From Peptoniphilus sp. ING2-D1G (lineage in GTDB: Bacteria; Bacillota; Clostridia; Tissierellales; Peptoniphilaceae), in NCBI GenBank assembly GCA_000952975.1, contig LM997412.1:124001-188000 (forward strand): a stretch of DNA of 64,000 nucleotides, given 5' to 3'. Position 1 is the first letter of the stretch, and each line of letters starts with the position of its first letter. Below are positions 40,940 through 50,281 of the stretch, piece by piece. Below the pieces are notes generated by a model. It saw only the letters and a list, made by a program, of their open reading frames with translations. It had not been told where the DNA came from and ran no database searches. Position numbers and translations under genes: made by a program.

Positions 40940-41998
40940 ATGGAAGAAAAAAATATAAATAAAAAGCAAAAAAAGAACATCCAGGAAAAAGTTTTAAAAG
41001 CCAAACCCGGAATGCCCATGCTTATAACATTTATCGTGATGCATTTTTTATCGGTTTTTTTATTTGTCAAGGGAATTGAACTTGCAAATTATGGAATTCC
41101 CAATGGAGGATTTTTAATAGTTTTGGCAATGATTTGGTTTTTTGTAAATATAGTGCTCTACTTCGGACTCAAGGTAATAAAACCTCAGGAGGCGCTTGTG
41201 CTTACTTTGTTTGGAGAGTATTCGGGGACACTGAAGGAAACGGGATTTTATTTTGTAAATCCCTTCAGTACGGGATTTAATCCGGCAGCCAATACATTTC
41301 TCGGACAAAGCGGAGATGTAATCACAAAAAAACCTAAAATCATGTCAACAGATGGAAGTACCACCAATGCAGAATTTCCTTCAGGCAAAAAAATATCCTT
41401 AAAGGTTATGACTTTAAACAATGCAAAACAAAAGATAAACGACAGACTTGGGAATCCTGTAGAGGTAGGCATAGCTGTCATGTGGAGAGTTGTGGATACC
41501 GCCAAGGCGGTATTTGAAGTGGACAATTACAAAGAGTTTCTGTCTTTGCAATGTGACTCTTCTTTAAGAGATATCGTAAGAATTTATCCATATGATTCCG
41601 TGCCGGGAATCGACACCACAGGAGACGGTGAAGCGGACGAGGGAAGTCTTAGAGGGTCGAGTTCCGTAGTAGCACAGAGAATTAAAGAAAAAATTCAGGA
41701 AAGAGTAAATATAGCAGGTATTGAAATAATCGATGCGAGAATCACCTATCTTGCCTATGCGCCCGAAATAGCAGCAGCAATGCTTCAAAGACAACAAGCT
41801 GCAGCAGTTGTAGATGCAAGAGCTACAATAGTGGACGGAGCCGTCGGAATGGTTGAGATGGCTCTTGACAAACTAAGCGAAAAAGGCGTGGTTGAGCTTG
41901 ATGAAGATAAAAAAGCTACAATGGTGTCTAATTTGATGGTGGTACTTTGCAGCAACAAAGATACGCAACCTGTGGTAAACAGCGGAAGTCTGTATTAA
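40940..41998 (+). CDS. SPFH/band-7 domain membrane protein
   Basis: A 352-aa protein with two N-terminal spans (about residues 29-45 and 55-75) and an SPFH domain from residue 80: [23 protein letters not shown], then RRD-like [13 protein letters not shown] and the tail helix [26 protein letters not shown] proteins form membrane scaffolds. In Firmicutes this subgroup is regularly followed by an Arc-type repressor, as here. GGAGGA precedes the ATG. Confidence 0.88.
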   Translation: MEEKNINKKQKKNIQEKVLKAKPGMPMLITFIVMHFLSVFLFVKGIELANYGIPNGGFLIVLAMIWFFVNIVLYFGLKVIKPQEALVLTLFGEYSGTLKETGFYFVNPFSTGFNPAANTFLGQSGDVITKKPKIMSTDGSTTNAEFPSGKKISLKVMTLNNAKQKINDRLGNPVEVGIAVMWRVVDTAKAVFEVDNYKEFLSLQCDSSLRDIVRIYPYDSVPGIDTTGDGEADEGSLRGSSSVVAQRIKEKIQERVNIAGIEIIDARITYLAYAPEIAAAMLQRQQAAAVVDARATIVDGAVGMVEMALDKLSEKGVVELDEDKKATMVSNLMVVLCSNKDTQPVVNSGSLY

Positions 41999-42008
41999 AG
42001 AGCGTGAT

Positions 42009-42182
42009 ATTATCGCAAGAAAACAAATACCACTTAGGATATCGGAAGAGCTTTATGAGGAATTGTCGAAATGGGCCAATGATGAATTCAGATCGATTAA
42101 CGGGCAGATAGAGTATATATTGACACGAGAAATTAAAAAAAGAAATAAAAGCGCCTTTTCTGAAAAGGACAAAGAACAATGA
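42009..42182 (+). CDS. Arc-family ribbon-helix-helix DNA-binding protein with non-canonical start
   Basis: A 57-aa product too short for routine ORF calling, 10 nt after the SPFH gene. The body [35 protein letters not shown] and a basic end are the usual Arc-type protein found behind SPFH genes. The frame is open from 41979 but has no ATG, GTG or TTG. Homologues begin M-A-R-K, and here ATC (42012) precedes GCA-AGA-AAA, with ATT just before. AAAGAG at 41997-42002 could be a weak ribosome site. Either an ATT/ATC start is used or a base change removed the ATG. Confidence 0.7.
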   Translation: MIARKQIPLRISEELYEELSKWANDEFRSINGQIEYILTREIKKRNKSAFSEKDKEQ

Positions 42183-42185
42183 ATC

Positions 42186-42220
42186 AAAGGATTGACTTTA
42201 ATACAAGGTCAATCCTTTTT
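42186..42220 (+). terminator. Terminator after the SPFH-Arc pair
   Basis: Stem AAAGGATTGAC / GTCAATCCTTT with flanking TTT-AAG pairing and a T tail. Confidence 0.85.
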
Positions 42221-42454
42221 GTATTAGAAAATCACCGCCGTTTTTGTGTGGAGGTGTATGCATTAGTCTGTCCGTTGTATTTATTTTTTTAAAGAAAAAA
42301 CTATAAATCTTCTAAAAATTTCTTTAAGACAACACATATTTAAATAAAATGCATAAAAACATTTAAAACATATGTAAATTATAGTAGTATTGTATATGAA
42401 ATGATTTTACTGTACAGAGTTTTAATAAATAGATCTATGAGATAGGAGTATAGC

Positions 42455-43087
42455 ATGAATAAGTATGTGAGAATATTGCTGTCCTTTGTAGTATTGCTGG
42501 TATTGTTGCCCAATGCTGCCAATGCGGCAATTTACGAGGCGTCGTCGACAGATGAAATCAAAGCGGCGATTGAAAATGCGCAAGACGGAGACACAATAAA
42601 TATACGTGGATTAAATACCCCGAAGGATTTTGGCAATGCAGTCATAAGTGTTTCAAAAAATTTGACCATTAAAGCGGACATGGAGTATGAACCTTATAAC
42701 TCACCCTATGGTCAAAAGTTTATTATGGTCTATGAGGATGCTCGTCTGCATAATGTATCCTTTGAAATCGCTGAGGGAAAAACTTTAACACTAACCCATG
42801 TGGAAATAAAGGGAGCCGAGACAAAACCTGCCGTATTCGGAGATGGTAATCTATTAGTGACAGACCGCACAGGCATTCACGCTAAAAACGAACAGGATGC
42901 TGTATATCTGCCCAAAGGTTCGGTGGAAATTACCGGGATACAAGATAAAAAAACCAATAGAGATTATTCGGATCTTCAAAATAAAGTAATGAATGAAATG
43001 GGCGAAACAACTCTTAGAAGTATAACTTTTCCTGTTGTAGTGATCAACGGGATTTACGGCGGTTCATCAACAGGTGAAAGTGCCTGA
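42455..43087 (+). CDS. Surface SLH protein, N-terminal part up to in-frame TGA
   Basis: A 210-aa piece beginning with a signal peptide (YVRILLSFVVLLVLLPNAANA) and a beta-helix-like repetitive region (STDEIKAAIENAQDGDTINI). It ends at TGA 43085-43087. The same frame stays open past the stop and joins the 43118 ORF after ten codons. A ribosome site (GATAGGAG) lies before the ATG. Read through, this is one 1304-aa surface protein. By itself this part would be exported without a wall anchor. See the C-terminal entry. Confidence 0.7.
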   Translation: MNKYVRILLSFVVLLVLLPNAANAAIYEASSTDEIKAAIENAQDGDTINIRGLNTPKDFGNAVISVSKNLTIKADMEYEPYNSPYGQKFIMVYEDARLHNVSFEIAEGKTLTLTHVEIKGAETKPAVFGDGNLLVTDRTGIHAKNEQDAVYLPKGSVEITGIQDKKTNRDYSDLQNKVMNEMGETTLRSITFPVVVINGIYGGSSTGESA

Positions 43088-43117
43088 GGCAACGCAATCG
43101 TCTGTAGAGAATTTATA

Positions 43118-46100
43118 ATGAATGATCAGAACAACAAGTCCTTCAACATTCAAGGAGGAGACTCCTCCGTAGGAAAGGGCGGTTATGGTCTGATTGCCGA
43201 GGATATAGACATCGATTTTCGAAAGAGTAACACAAGTAATTCAGGAGCTTTTATCAGACTTGCCATCACAGGTGGAAACGGTAAGTATCCCGGCGAAGCT
43301 GTCAAAGGTAAAAACATATACATGGTAGCGGGAAGAAATATGATTAAGCCGGGCGTAGGTACAGTAGCGGATATCGGTATCACATTTTTAGGTGAAAACT
43401 ACACTGCCACAGTCGAAGTGGAAGATGGGGGAAAGCTTATTTTCGGAAAATCCAAGTCGGGAAAGGTAATCAATCATAAGCTTGACAGTGCGTTAAACGG
43501 TTTTTCAGACTCTTATTACTACGGACCGACAATCCTTGCACGAGGAAACAGTGAAGTTGAAATCTACGGCGGAGAGATTAGCGGTACGACAGCAAATATA
43601 TACGAAGATACTTCTACAGTGCCGCAAGCTCCGACGATTCACATGGGCACGGGAAAGCTGAGCGTGATCAATCAAACGCAGGGAGCCGGCGAATATGCAA
43701 AGAACATAGATCAACAACTGATTATTTTCGGAGGTACTCACCGCAGTACCACTTCAAAGGCTACGATAGTCTCAGACGGAGAGATATTTGTTTCCGGAAA
43801 TTCGAGCATTCAGGGCCCGTATTTTCCTGTAGTTGTAGGCAGTACAGGTTATAGCGACAATCCAATGGCACCGAAAACAGGCGCTGCCGGTATCTACTCC
43901 ACAGGTTATATTCATATAACCAAGGGAGCTCATGTCATGGGAGGAGGACTGCAAAATATAGATGACGCTCTCAAAGCAAATTATCGCTATGGAAGCGGGA
44001 TCATCGGCAACGGACAAAATACTGTAAGAGTAGATGAAGGCGCGACAGTTCAGGGGTTCGGCTCCGTCACCTATTCAAGGGAAGATCAAAAACAAATCAA
44101 GTTCATTTCTGTGAATACAGATATCGGAAATATGTCTGCAGGTCACGGAATTGAAAATGTCGGAAAAGTCTATATCAACGATGGAAATGTCCATGGAGGC
44201 GACATACATACGCCGGCATCTTCCACAGGACAAACCGGATCGGGCACAGGAGGAATAGGGATCAAAGGTGTGCCTGAAGTTGAAATTTCAGGAGCAAGTC
44301 TTGTTACGGGTGGTTCTTCGACCGGTCCACAAACAGGAGGCAGCTCAAGAAAGCCCATACTTACAAATTTTATGTATGGCATGGAAGCAGGTTCGGCCAT
44401 TGAAAATGATCGTGAATTGCCCTCGGGTAATATTGCTGTTTCAGACTCTGCCAAAATTTACGGCGGTACAAGTGCTCTAAAGGGTGGCAGCGGAATAGTC
44501 GGTTATGAGAATGTTCAGATAAAAGATTATGCTACAGTGCTTGGAGGAGCATCAAAATCAGGAGAAGCAGGAACGGGAATTTTTCAAGCTGTGAATGTAA
44601 AGGTCAGCAGCAGCACAGTAGAAGCCGGCAACATGCCTTTTCAAAGTTTGATGACAGATTACTATGACAAACAAAGGTTAAACTTTAAGGATACAAAGGT
44701 TTATTATCCGGATGCCCTTCATGCAGACAGCAAAACCGAAGCTTACGGTACATCGACCAATGCTGTAGCCATCCAAGCTTCAGGAGAAGTGATTGTAGAC
44801 GGAACGGAAACCACCATGCCTAAAATAAGCTCTTATTGTATAGATTTTGCAGCATCTACACCGACAGAACTCAAATCCGCTCCTGTAGTTAGTCTGATTG
44901 CAGATGATGCAATCCTGTATGTGGGAAAGGCAAAAGCAAATGGACCTGCAGTAAAATCAAACTTGGTGGAAGGTGGCAGATATCATGTGGACATCTTTAA
45001 AGAAAACATCATAAATACTCACAGGGTAGTTGATGGAGAAGATGCTAAAGGTATACAGTACAATGATAACTCTGTAGGATTATACAGAATTCTTGTTGAT
45101 GATAAAACTCCGCCCACAGATGTGAAAATCACAGATATGAACCACCTGGAATTCATGGGACTGCTTCTTTATCCGGAAGGACAAGCAGCATCGCTGATAT
45201 TGGATAACTATGTAAGGAAAAATACAGTTCAAGATGGTACAGTTGCAGTAGATGCGGCTAAGAAATCCGTAGATGTAATGCCTGATGACAATATTGTCTT
45301 AGGTTTCTTTGAAGTACAATTTATGAGAAACACCGATACCTTGGGAGATACACAAGAGCAGTTGATAAAGAGTGCCAAAGCTTCGGAACAAAGAGAGAGC
45401 AAGTGGTATGTTCAAGAAAGTGAATTTCCACAAAACTTGACCTATACCGATGCAAAGGGACAAAAATATATTTTGAAAGGCTGGAATACGAAAAAAGACG
45501 GCACAGGAGAAGAATTCACAAGTGATTATGCCGTTACACAGGACATAAAGGTCTATGCTCAATGGGAAAAGGTCTCCGATGAAAATCCAAATCCGCAACC
45601 TAAACCCGATCCAAACCCAAACCCAAAACCAAAACCTGAACCTAAACACGATTTAGATAATTATCCAAGGGTGAGACCTCTAATAATAGATTATCCAAAG
45701 GAAAAACCTATTATTGAAAAGCACATCGCCTATATAAAGGGATATGAGGACAAAACTGTAAGGGCGGATGGAAATCTGACGAGAGCAGAAGCGGCGGCAA
45801 TGGTGACAAGACTTGCAAAGCTGGATTTAAGAAATGAAGAAAAACCCGATTATATAGATGTGGAAGAAGGTGCTTGGTACAATAAGTACCTCAATGCAGC
45901 ACTTAAAGCAAATATGCTTGATTCGGAAAATCAAAGGCTAAGACCGGACGAAAAAATCACGAGGGCTGAATTTGCAAAAATGTTAGCGGCAATTGACAAA
46001 GACAACAACTTCATATCGGATTTTGAAGATATCAAAGGTCATAAATACGAAAGGGAAATCAATAAGATATCGGGAAATAAGAGAATACAGGGATATGAAG

Positions 46101-46369
46101 ACGGCTCCTTCAGACCTGATGGACTTTTGACAAGAGCTGAAGCGGCAACTATGCTAAACAGAATGTTTAACAGAGTGGCGGACGAAGTGGCCATAAGAGG
46201 ATATGAAAAGGATTTGGTTTATTTTTCAGATTTAAAAGAAAGCGATTGGTGCTATTATGAAATAGCAGAAGCTGCAAATACTCATAAGCTAATCAGAAGA
46301 GAGGGCAGGGATATATTTGACAGAGTGTATGAAGATTGGACTGAATTATTGGCCACAACAGTAGAATAA
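43118..46369 (+). CDS. Surface SLH protein, body and three SLH domains after the in-frame TGA
   Basis: A 1083-aa continuation in the same frame as the 42455 ORF. It is glycine- and serine-rich with repeated ATVSGGSS-like blocks predicted to form a beta-helix (to about residue 640), then a Flg_new/Listeria-Bacteroides repeat (ILKGWNTKKDGTGEEF...YAQWE), a proline-lysine linker, and three SLH domains (GYEDKTVRADGNLTRAEAAA, LRPDEKITRAEFAKML, GYEDGSFRPDGLLTRAEAAT) that bind wall polymers. It has no signal peptide, and its ATG lacks a good ribosome site, so it is hardly a gene alone. Mutation, TGA decoding or sequencing error are the options. Confidence 0.75.
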   Translation: MNDQNNKSFNIQGGDSSVGKGGYGLIAEDIDIDFRKSNTSNSGAFIRLAITGGNGKYPGEAVKGKNIYMVAGRNMIKPGVGTVADIGITFLGENYTATVEVEDGGKLIFGKSKSGKVINHKLDSALNGFSDSYYYGPTILARGNSEVEIYGGEISGTTANIYEDTSTVPQAPTIHMGTGKLSVINQTQGAGEYAKNIDQQLIIFGGTHRSTTSKATIVSDGEIFVSGNSSIQGPYFPVVVGSTGYSDNPMAPKTGAAGIYSTGYIHITKGAHVMGGGLQNIDDALKANYRYGSGIIGNGQNTVRVDEGATVQGFGSVTYSREDQKQIKFISVNTDIGNMSAGHGIENVGKVYINDGNVHGGDIHTPASSTGQTGSGTGGIGIKGVPEVEISGASLVTGGSSTGPQTGGSSRKPILTNFMYGMEAGSAIENDRELPSGNIAVSDSAKIYGGTSALKGGSGIVGYENVQIKDYATVLGGASKSGEAGTGIFQAVNVKVSSSTVEAGNMPFQSLMTDYYDKQRLNFKDTKVYYPDALHADSKTEAYGTSTNAVAIQASGEVIVDGTETTMPKISSYCIDFAASTPTELKSAPVVSLIADDAILYVGKAKANGPAVKSNLVEGGRYHVDIFKENIINTHRVVDGEDAKGIQYNDNSVGLYRILVDDKTPPTDVKITDMNHLEFMGLLLYPEGQAASLILDNYVRKNTVQDGTVAVDAAKKSVDVMPDDNIVLGFFEVQFMRNTDTLGDTQEQLIKSAKASEQRESKWYVQESEFPQNLTYTDAKGQKYILKGWNTKKDGTGEEFTSDYAVTQDIKVYAQWEKVSDENPNPQPKPDPNPNPKPKPEPKHDLDNYPRVRPLIIDYPKEKPIIEKHIAYIKGYEDKTVRADGNLTRAEAAAMVTRLAKLDLRNEEKPDYIDVEEGAWYNKYLNAALKANMLDSENQRLRPDEKITRAEFAKMLAAIDKDNNFISDFEDIKGHKYEREINKISGNKRIQGYEDGSFRPDGLLTRAEAATMLNRMFNRVADEVAIRGYEKDLVYFSDLKESDWCYYEIAEAANTHKLIRREGRDIFDRVYEDWTELLATTVE

Positions 46370-46382
46370 AAAGAAACGGGAC

Positions 46383-46418
46383 AAAGAGTCTGAGGTAGTA
46401 TTACTCAGGCTCTTTTTT
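46383..46418 (+). terminator. Terminator of the SLH protein gene
   Basis: Twelve-base-pair stem AAAGAGTCTGAG / CTCAGGCTCTTT with a 9-nt loop and T run. Confidence 0.85.
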
Positions 46419-46515
46419 ATAATTAAGCAAAAAGAAGGACTGAGCAAAATTATTTCTAAAGATACAAATGAAAACAAGTTTGTGTTAAAATTGAGTTTCG
46501 AGGAGGTGTATTCTG

Positions 46516-46581
46516 ATGAAAATGCAAGACTATGCAGAATATCGCAAAAATTTTACTGATTTAATAGAAAAAAACAATTAA
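46516..46581 (+). CDS. mgtE: mgtE start segment, zero frame before a slippery site
   Basis: ATG 46516 has AGGAGGT 8 nt upstream, the best ribosome site in this region, and encodes 21 residues (MKMQDYAEYRKNFTDLIEKN) before N and TAA at 46579. Just before the stop, AAAAAAC at 46569-46575 is read in zero frame as A-AAA-AAC. A slip of one base back gives QLKELKEEISQLNFVDIAEI, the expected MgtE start. The zero-frame product alone is not a known protein. Confidence 0.6.
   Translation: MKMQDYAEYRKNFTDLIEKNN
46569..46575 (+). promoter_or_regulatory. Candidate -1 frameshift slippery heptamer
   Basis: A AAA AAC in the zero frame, one codon before the TAA. It has the X XXY YYZ form of -1 frameshift sites and leads exactly into the mgtE frame. 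A single missing A in the run would give the same picture. Confidence 0.4.
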
Positions 46582-46616
46582 AGGAACTAAAGGAAGAGAT
46601 ATCTCAACTTAATTTT

Positions 46617-47876
46617 GTGGATATAGCCGAGATTATCGAAGATATGGACGATGAAAATATGCTCTTGGTATTCAGAATGCTTCCTAAGGAGTTAAGTGCA
46701 AGAGTTTTTACGGAGATGGAACCCTTTGATCAACTTAGAATTGTAAATTCAATAAATGAAATGGAGCTTCACAACATCTATGAAAAGATGGATTTTGATG
46801 ATAAGATAGACCTTCTTGAAGAGATGCCCGCCAATGTTGTAACGAAAGTGGTGGCAAAGGTAGATCCTTCGGAACGCAAATTGATAAATGAATTTTTGAA
46901 ATATCCGGAAGATTCCGCAGGATCAATAATGACTATTGAATACGTAAGGCTGAAGCCGGATGTGACAGTTGGAGAAGCTCTGCAATCAATTAAGGAAAGT
47001 GTTATGGACAAAGAAACTATTTACACTTGTTATGTAGAGAATAAGTATAAAAAACTTCTTGGGTTTGTAACTTTAAAGACTCTGATAATATCCGATAAAG
47101 AAAGTCATATAGAAGATGTCATGAATAAAAAGATTGTGAGTGTAGTAACTACCGAGGATAGAGAAGAAGTAGTGGATAAATTCATGAGATACGGATATAT
47201 AGCGCTTCCCGTTGTGGATCATGAATACAGGTTGTGCGGAATAATCACCTTTGATGATGTTTTTAATGTAGCAAAAGAAGAAGCGACGGAAGACTTTCAT
47301 AAAATGGCGGCGATTAATCCTTCTGAAAGAGAATATTTGGATCAATCGGCATGGCAACTGGCAAAAAATAGAATTCCGTGGTTGTTGGTATTGATGATTT
47401 CTGCGACTTTTACATCGGGCATAATAGACAATTACAATTACATCATCGCACAGTACTTGATACTTACTACATTTATTCCCATGATTACCGATACCGGAGG
47501 AAATTCAGGAAGTCAGTCCTCCACCATTATAATAAGAGCCCTTGCAACGGGAGAAATTGTCCTTTCGGATTCAATTAAAGTAATATTAAAAGAGTTGGAA
47601 GTCGGTTTGATATGTGGTTCCATACTGGCGGTAACCAATTTTGCAAGACTTGAAATTTTCACCGATACACCTATGAATATTTCTGCTCTTGTATCGATGA
47701 CGGTATTTTTTACAGTTATTTTAGCTAAGATTATGGGAGCTCTGCTTCCTTTAGGTGCAAAAAAATTAAACATGGATCCTGCCATAATGGCTTCTGCGGT
47801 AATAACCACAATTGTGGATTCGGTGGTGCTTGTAATCTTCTTTGGGCTTGCAAAAATCATACTGCCCGTGTTTTAG
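46617..47876 (+). CDS. mgtE: Magnesium transporter MgtE (main frame)
   Basis: A Mg2+ channel. The visible 419 aa cover most of the N domain (IIEDMDDENMLLVFRMLPKE), two CBS domains (about residues 100-225), the linker helix and five spans with TDTGGNSGSQSST, the pore signature. Counting the part from 46575 and the zero-frame start, the full protein would be about 454 aa, the usual family length. The GTG at 46617 lacks a good ribosome site, so the true start is probably the ATG at 46516 with a frame change at the A run. Regulation by Mg2+ binding to the N and CBS domains is known for the family. Confidence 0.88.
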   Translation: MDIAEIIEDMDDENMLLVFRMLPKELSARVFTEMEPFDQLRIVNSINEMELHNIYEKMDFDDKIDLLEEMPANVVTKVVAKVDPSERKLINEFLKYPEDSAGSIMTIEYVRLKPDVTVGEALQSIKESVMDKETIYTCYVENKYKKLLGFVTLKTLIISDKESHIEDVMNKKIVSVVTTEDREEVVDKFMRYGYIALPVVDHEYRLCGIITFDDVFNVAKEEATEDFHKMAAINPSEREYLDQSAWQLAKNRIPWLLVLMISATFTSGIIDNYNYIIAQYLILTTFIPMITDTGGNSGSQSSTIIIRALATGEIVLSDSIKVILKELEVGLICGSILAVTNFARLEIFTDTPMNISALVSMTVFFTVILAKIMGALLPLGAKKLNMDPAIMASAVITTIVDSVVLVIFFGLAKIILPVF

Positions 47877-47898
47877 AAAAAAATCGGATATTGCTTTA

Positions 47899-47927
47899 TT
47901 TAAAAAGATATCCATATTTGGTAGAAT
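47899..47927 (+). promoter_or_regulatory. Promoter of the D,D-carboxypeptidase gene
   Basis: TTTAAA, 17 nt, TAGAAT with TGG before the -10 box. Confidence 0.6.
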
Positions 47928-47948
47928 TGTAGTTGATGAGGTGAACAG

Positions 47949-49244
47949 ATGAAAAGAATTTTATGTATACTCATGGTTTTTCTGCTTTTGATGCCGGGAG
48001 CAGTTATGGCTGAGGAAGAAACTGCTGAGGAACCGACGGAAATAAGAAATCAAAATATTTTCGTTCCTACTAAAGAGGGAGTTCAAAGAGCGACCTATGA
48101 AGAGGCTTTGAGAATAGAAGAATTGAAAAAACAACCCTTGACAAGTTTGACTACAGCTTACTTGCTGGGAGATTATAAAAGTGGAAAAATCCTTGAATCA
48201 TATAATATAGATGAAGTAAAACCCATGGCGTCAATGTCCAAATTAGTATCGGTCTTCGTGGTTCTTGACGAAATTTCAAGAGGCGCACTTTCAAGAGGAG
48301 ATGTGATTTTAATCGATAGAGAGGCTGCGGCTCTTGGAGGTTCAAGCTATGAGTTGAAGGAAAATGACACGAAAACTGTAGGTGAATTACTTGAGGCATC
48401 TCTTATTATTTCGGGAAATGATGCCATAACAGCTCTTGCAAAACACGTTGCAGGCTCAAAGGAAGCCTTTGTGGACATGATGAATGACAAATGCCAAGAG
48501 CTTGGACTTAAAAATGCACACATGGTAAACCCCACAGGGCTTACAGATTACATGGTGGAAGACTATAACAAGATGACTCTCAGAGAAATGTTCATTCTTT
48601 CAAGGGAACTCATCTCAAAACACCCGGAAGTTTTAGAAATAACCTCAAAGACCAAAATAGAGGAACCCGATAGAGATTTTGTTGAATACAACACAAATCC
48701 CACACTGGGAATCACTGAAGGAATAGACGGATTAAAAACAGGATATACGGGAGCTTCAGGTAGATGTTTAATCGCCACCGGAGTAAAAAAAGGTGAGTAC
48801 GGCAAAACTTTGGACACCAGGCTCATAGGGATAACCACCGGTTCAAAAAATGATTGGGAAAGATATGTAGCGGCAAATAAACTCATGGGAGAGGGATTTG
48901 AAAAGCACAAGTACATAGTGATTGGAAATCCCGAAAAATCCATAAGCAAAATAAAAATTGAAGACGCTTCGGTGCCTGAAGTGGATGTATATGAAAAATA
49001 CCAAGGTTCTGTTTTGTGGAACGGAAAAAGCAAAATAAATAGAAAACTTGACATAAAACCCGGGCTTAAGGCACCTTTGGCAGTAGGTGATGTAGTGGGA
49101 AGCGTAAGTTATGTTATGGACGGCGAAGAAATAGAAAATATAGATTTGATAGTCAAGGACAGAGTTACACAGAAGGGAATAATTTTCAAGATAAAGGAAA
49201 TGTATGAAAATATATTTTTAAATATAAGAAAGGCGGCAGCTTGA
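47949..49244 (+). CDS. dacA: D-alanyl-D-alanine carboxypeptidase (DacA/PBP5-like)
   Basis: A 431-aa exported serine peptidase that trims the last D-Ala from stem peptides. Signal peptide at residues 1-22 (VMAEEE). All three penicillin-binding motifs are present: S95-M-S-K98, S155-G-N157 and K263-T-G. A C-terminal PBP5-like region and an amphipathic membrane-anchoring end (KEMYENIFLNIRKAAA) follow. GAGGTGA precedes the ATG. Confidence 0.93.
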   Translation: MKRILCILMVFLLLMPGAVMAEEETAEEPTEIRNQNIFVPTKEGVQRATYEEALRIEELKKQPLTSLTTAYLLGDYKSGKILESYNIDEVKPMASMSKLVSVFVVLDEISRGALSRGDVILIDREAAALGGSSYELKENDTKTVGELLEASLIISGNDAITALAKHVAGSKEAFVDMMNDKCQELGLKNAHMVNPTGLTDYMVEDYNKMTLREMFILSRELISKHPEVLEITSKTKIEEPDRDFVEYNTNPTLGITEGIDGLKTGYTGASGRCLIATGVKKGEYGKTLDTRLIGITTGSKNDWERYVAANKLMGEGFEKHKYIVIGNPEKSISKIKIEDASVPEVDVYEKYQGSVLWNGKSKINRKLDIKPGLKAPLAVGDVVGSVSYVMDGEEIENIDLIVKDRVTQKGIIFKIKEMYENIFLNIRKAAA

Positions 49245-49254
49245 AGTTAAAACC

Positions 49255-49288
49255 AACCTCGAAATCCCAAAGGGATGACGGGGTTTTT
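49255..49288 (+). terminator. Terminator of dacA
   Basis: Imperfect stem AACCTCGAAATCCC / GGGATGACGGGGTT with a 3-nt loop and a T run. Confidence 0.75.
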
Positions 49289-49334
49289 TATATCTGAAAA
49301 TAGTTTAAATGTGGGACTGTGGGCATAATTTATT

Positions 49335-49519
49335 ACAATTTTCATATTCACATTAATTATCAGTAGGGGCGACCGCCCACGTCCGCTCGTTATATTTCTT
49401 TGGATTATAATTCAAGACGGCGGGCATCGTCTTCTACAATTTTCATATTCACATTCATCATCGGTAGGGGCGGCCGCCCACGTCCGCCCGTTATGCGCTT
49501 CAGTTTATATTTCTTTGAA
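49335..49519. repeat. Tandem pair of intergenic repeat units (49335-49437 and 49436-49519)
   Basis: In a 447-nt gap without genes, two related units follow each other. Each starts with an identical 20-nt stretch (positions 49335-49354 and 49436-49455, ACAATTTTCATATTCACATT), then GTAGGGGCGACCGCCCACGT (49363) or GTAGGGGCGGCCGCCCACGT (49463), then CGTTAT and a TTATATTTCTTTG segment. The first unit ends in CTTCTAC, the inverted partner of GTAGGGG; the second lacks it. The rest of the gap to 49691 holds an AT-rich hairpin around 49523-49553 and the ribosome site of the cupin gene. Confidence 0.65.
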
Positions 49520-49691
49520 CAGTAATTATCTCCGCTATGTCGTAAGATAATTATTTTATTTATAGAAAATAAGATTGTTTTAATTTTACCAAAGTGAATT
49601 ATTTCATTAAAAAATACACAAAGTTTGTTTTGATTTTTATAAAAAGGATATAGATATTATTGAGTAAGCAATATTAATTTGGAGGTTTTTT

Positions 49692-50240
49692 ATGGATAAA
49701 ATTGAAAGTAAATATATAATTGATGAAGTTGAAGGCCTTTACAGAATCATTAAACTTAAGGATTTCAGAAAGACTGAGGGAGTAGTATTCGATGTAATGG
49801 GCAAATCTCTTGTACCTAAGGTGGATGCAATCGACAGAGTAATTCACACAAAAAGCGCAGTATCTCCGGGAGCCGTAGGAGACGTTGAAAGACCGTGGTA
49901 CATGCACACTCACCAAGATGACAATCTATTTGTTCTTTATGGAAAAAGATATGTTGAACTTTACAGTGTTGAACATGGAAAAGTTGAAAACTTTGTAGTA
50001 ACTCCAGACTATATTGAACACAACGGTGAAAAAGTGGTGGAAGGCGGAGCAGTACTTGTTTGGCCGATAAATGTATTTCACAGAGTAGTAAGCGGAGAAG
50101 AAGGCTCACGCTCAATAAACCTTGCTACACATTATGAAGGTCTCGATATGAGGACCAACTTCAACATCTATGATTTAAACACCGAAACTGGAGAATACAA
50201 GGTTATAAGAGAAGGTCATCAAGATCAAAACAACGACTAA
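49692..50240 (+). CDS. Cupin-fold protein
   Basis: A 182-aa protein of the cupin/dTDP-sugar-epimerase-like fold. The first metal motif is RPWYMHTHQDDNLFVLYG, the second WPINVFHRVVSGEEGSR. No flavin or sugar-nucleotide motif is clear. It stands immediately before the ftcD-fhs-fchA cluster but is closed by its own terminator, so it is a separate unit. A role in histidine or folate metabolism is possible and unproved. GGAGGT lies before the ATG. Confidence 0.7.
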   Translation: MDKIESKYIIDEVEGLYRIIKLKDFRKTEGVVFDVMGKSLVPKVDAIDRVIHTKSAVSPGAVGDVERPWYMHTHQDDNLFVLYGKRYVELYSVEHGKVENFVVTPDYIEHNGEKVVEGGAVLVWPINVFHRVVSGEEGSRSINLATHYEGLDMRTNFNIYDLNTETGEYKVIREGHQDQNND

Positions 50241-50251
50241 AGGATTTATAT

Positions 50252-50281
50252 TAAGGGAGTTTTAAAACTCCCTTATTTTTT
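50252..50281 (+). terminator. Terminator of the cupin gene
   Basis: Perfect 24-bp palindrome TAAGGGAGTTTT / AAAACTCCCTTA followed by a T run. Confidence 0.9.

Noticed and set aside
43085-43120. A firm selenocysteine call at the SLH TGA
   Set aside because: I could not identify a convincing bSECIS structure by eye, and surface SLH proteins are not known selenoproteins; it stays only as an option.
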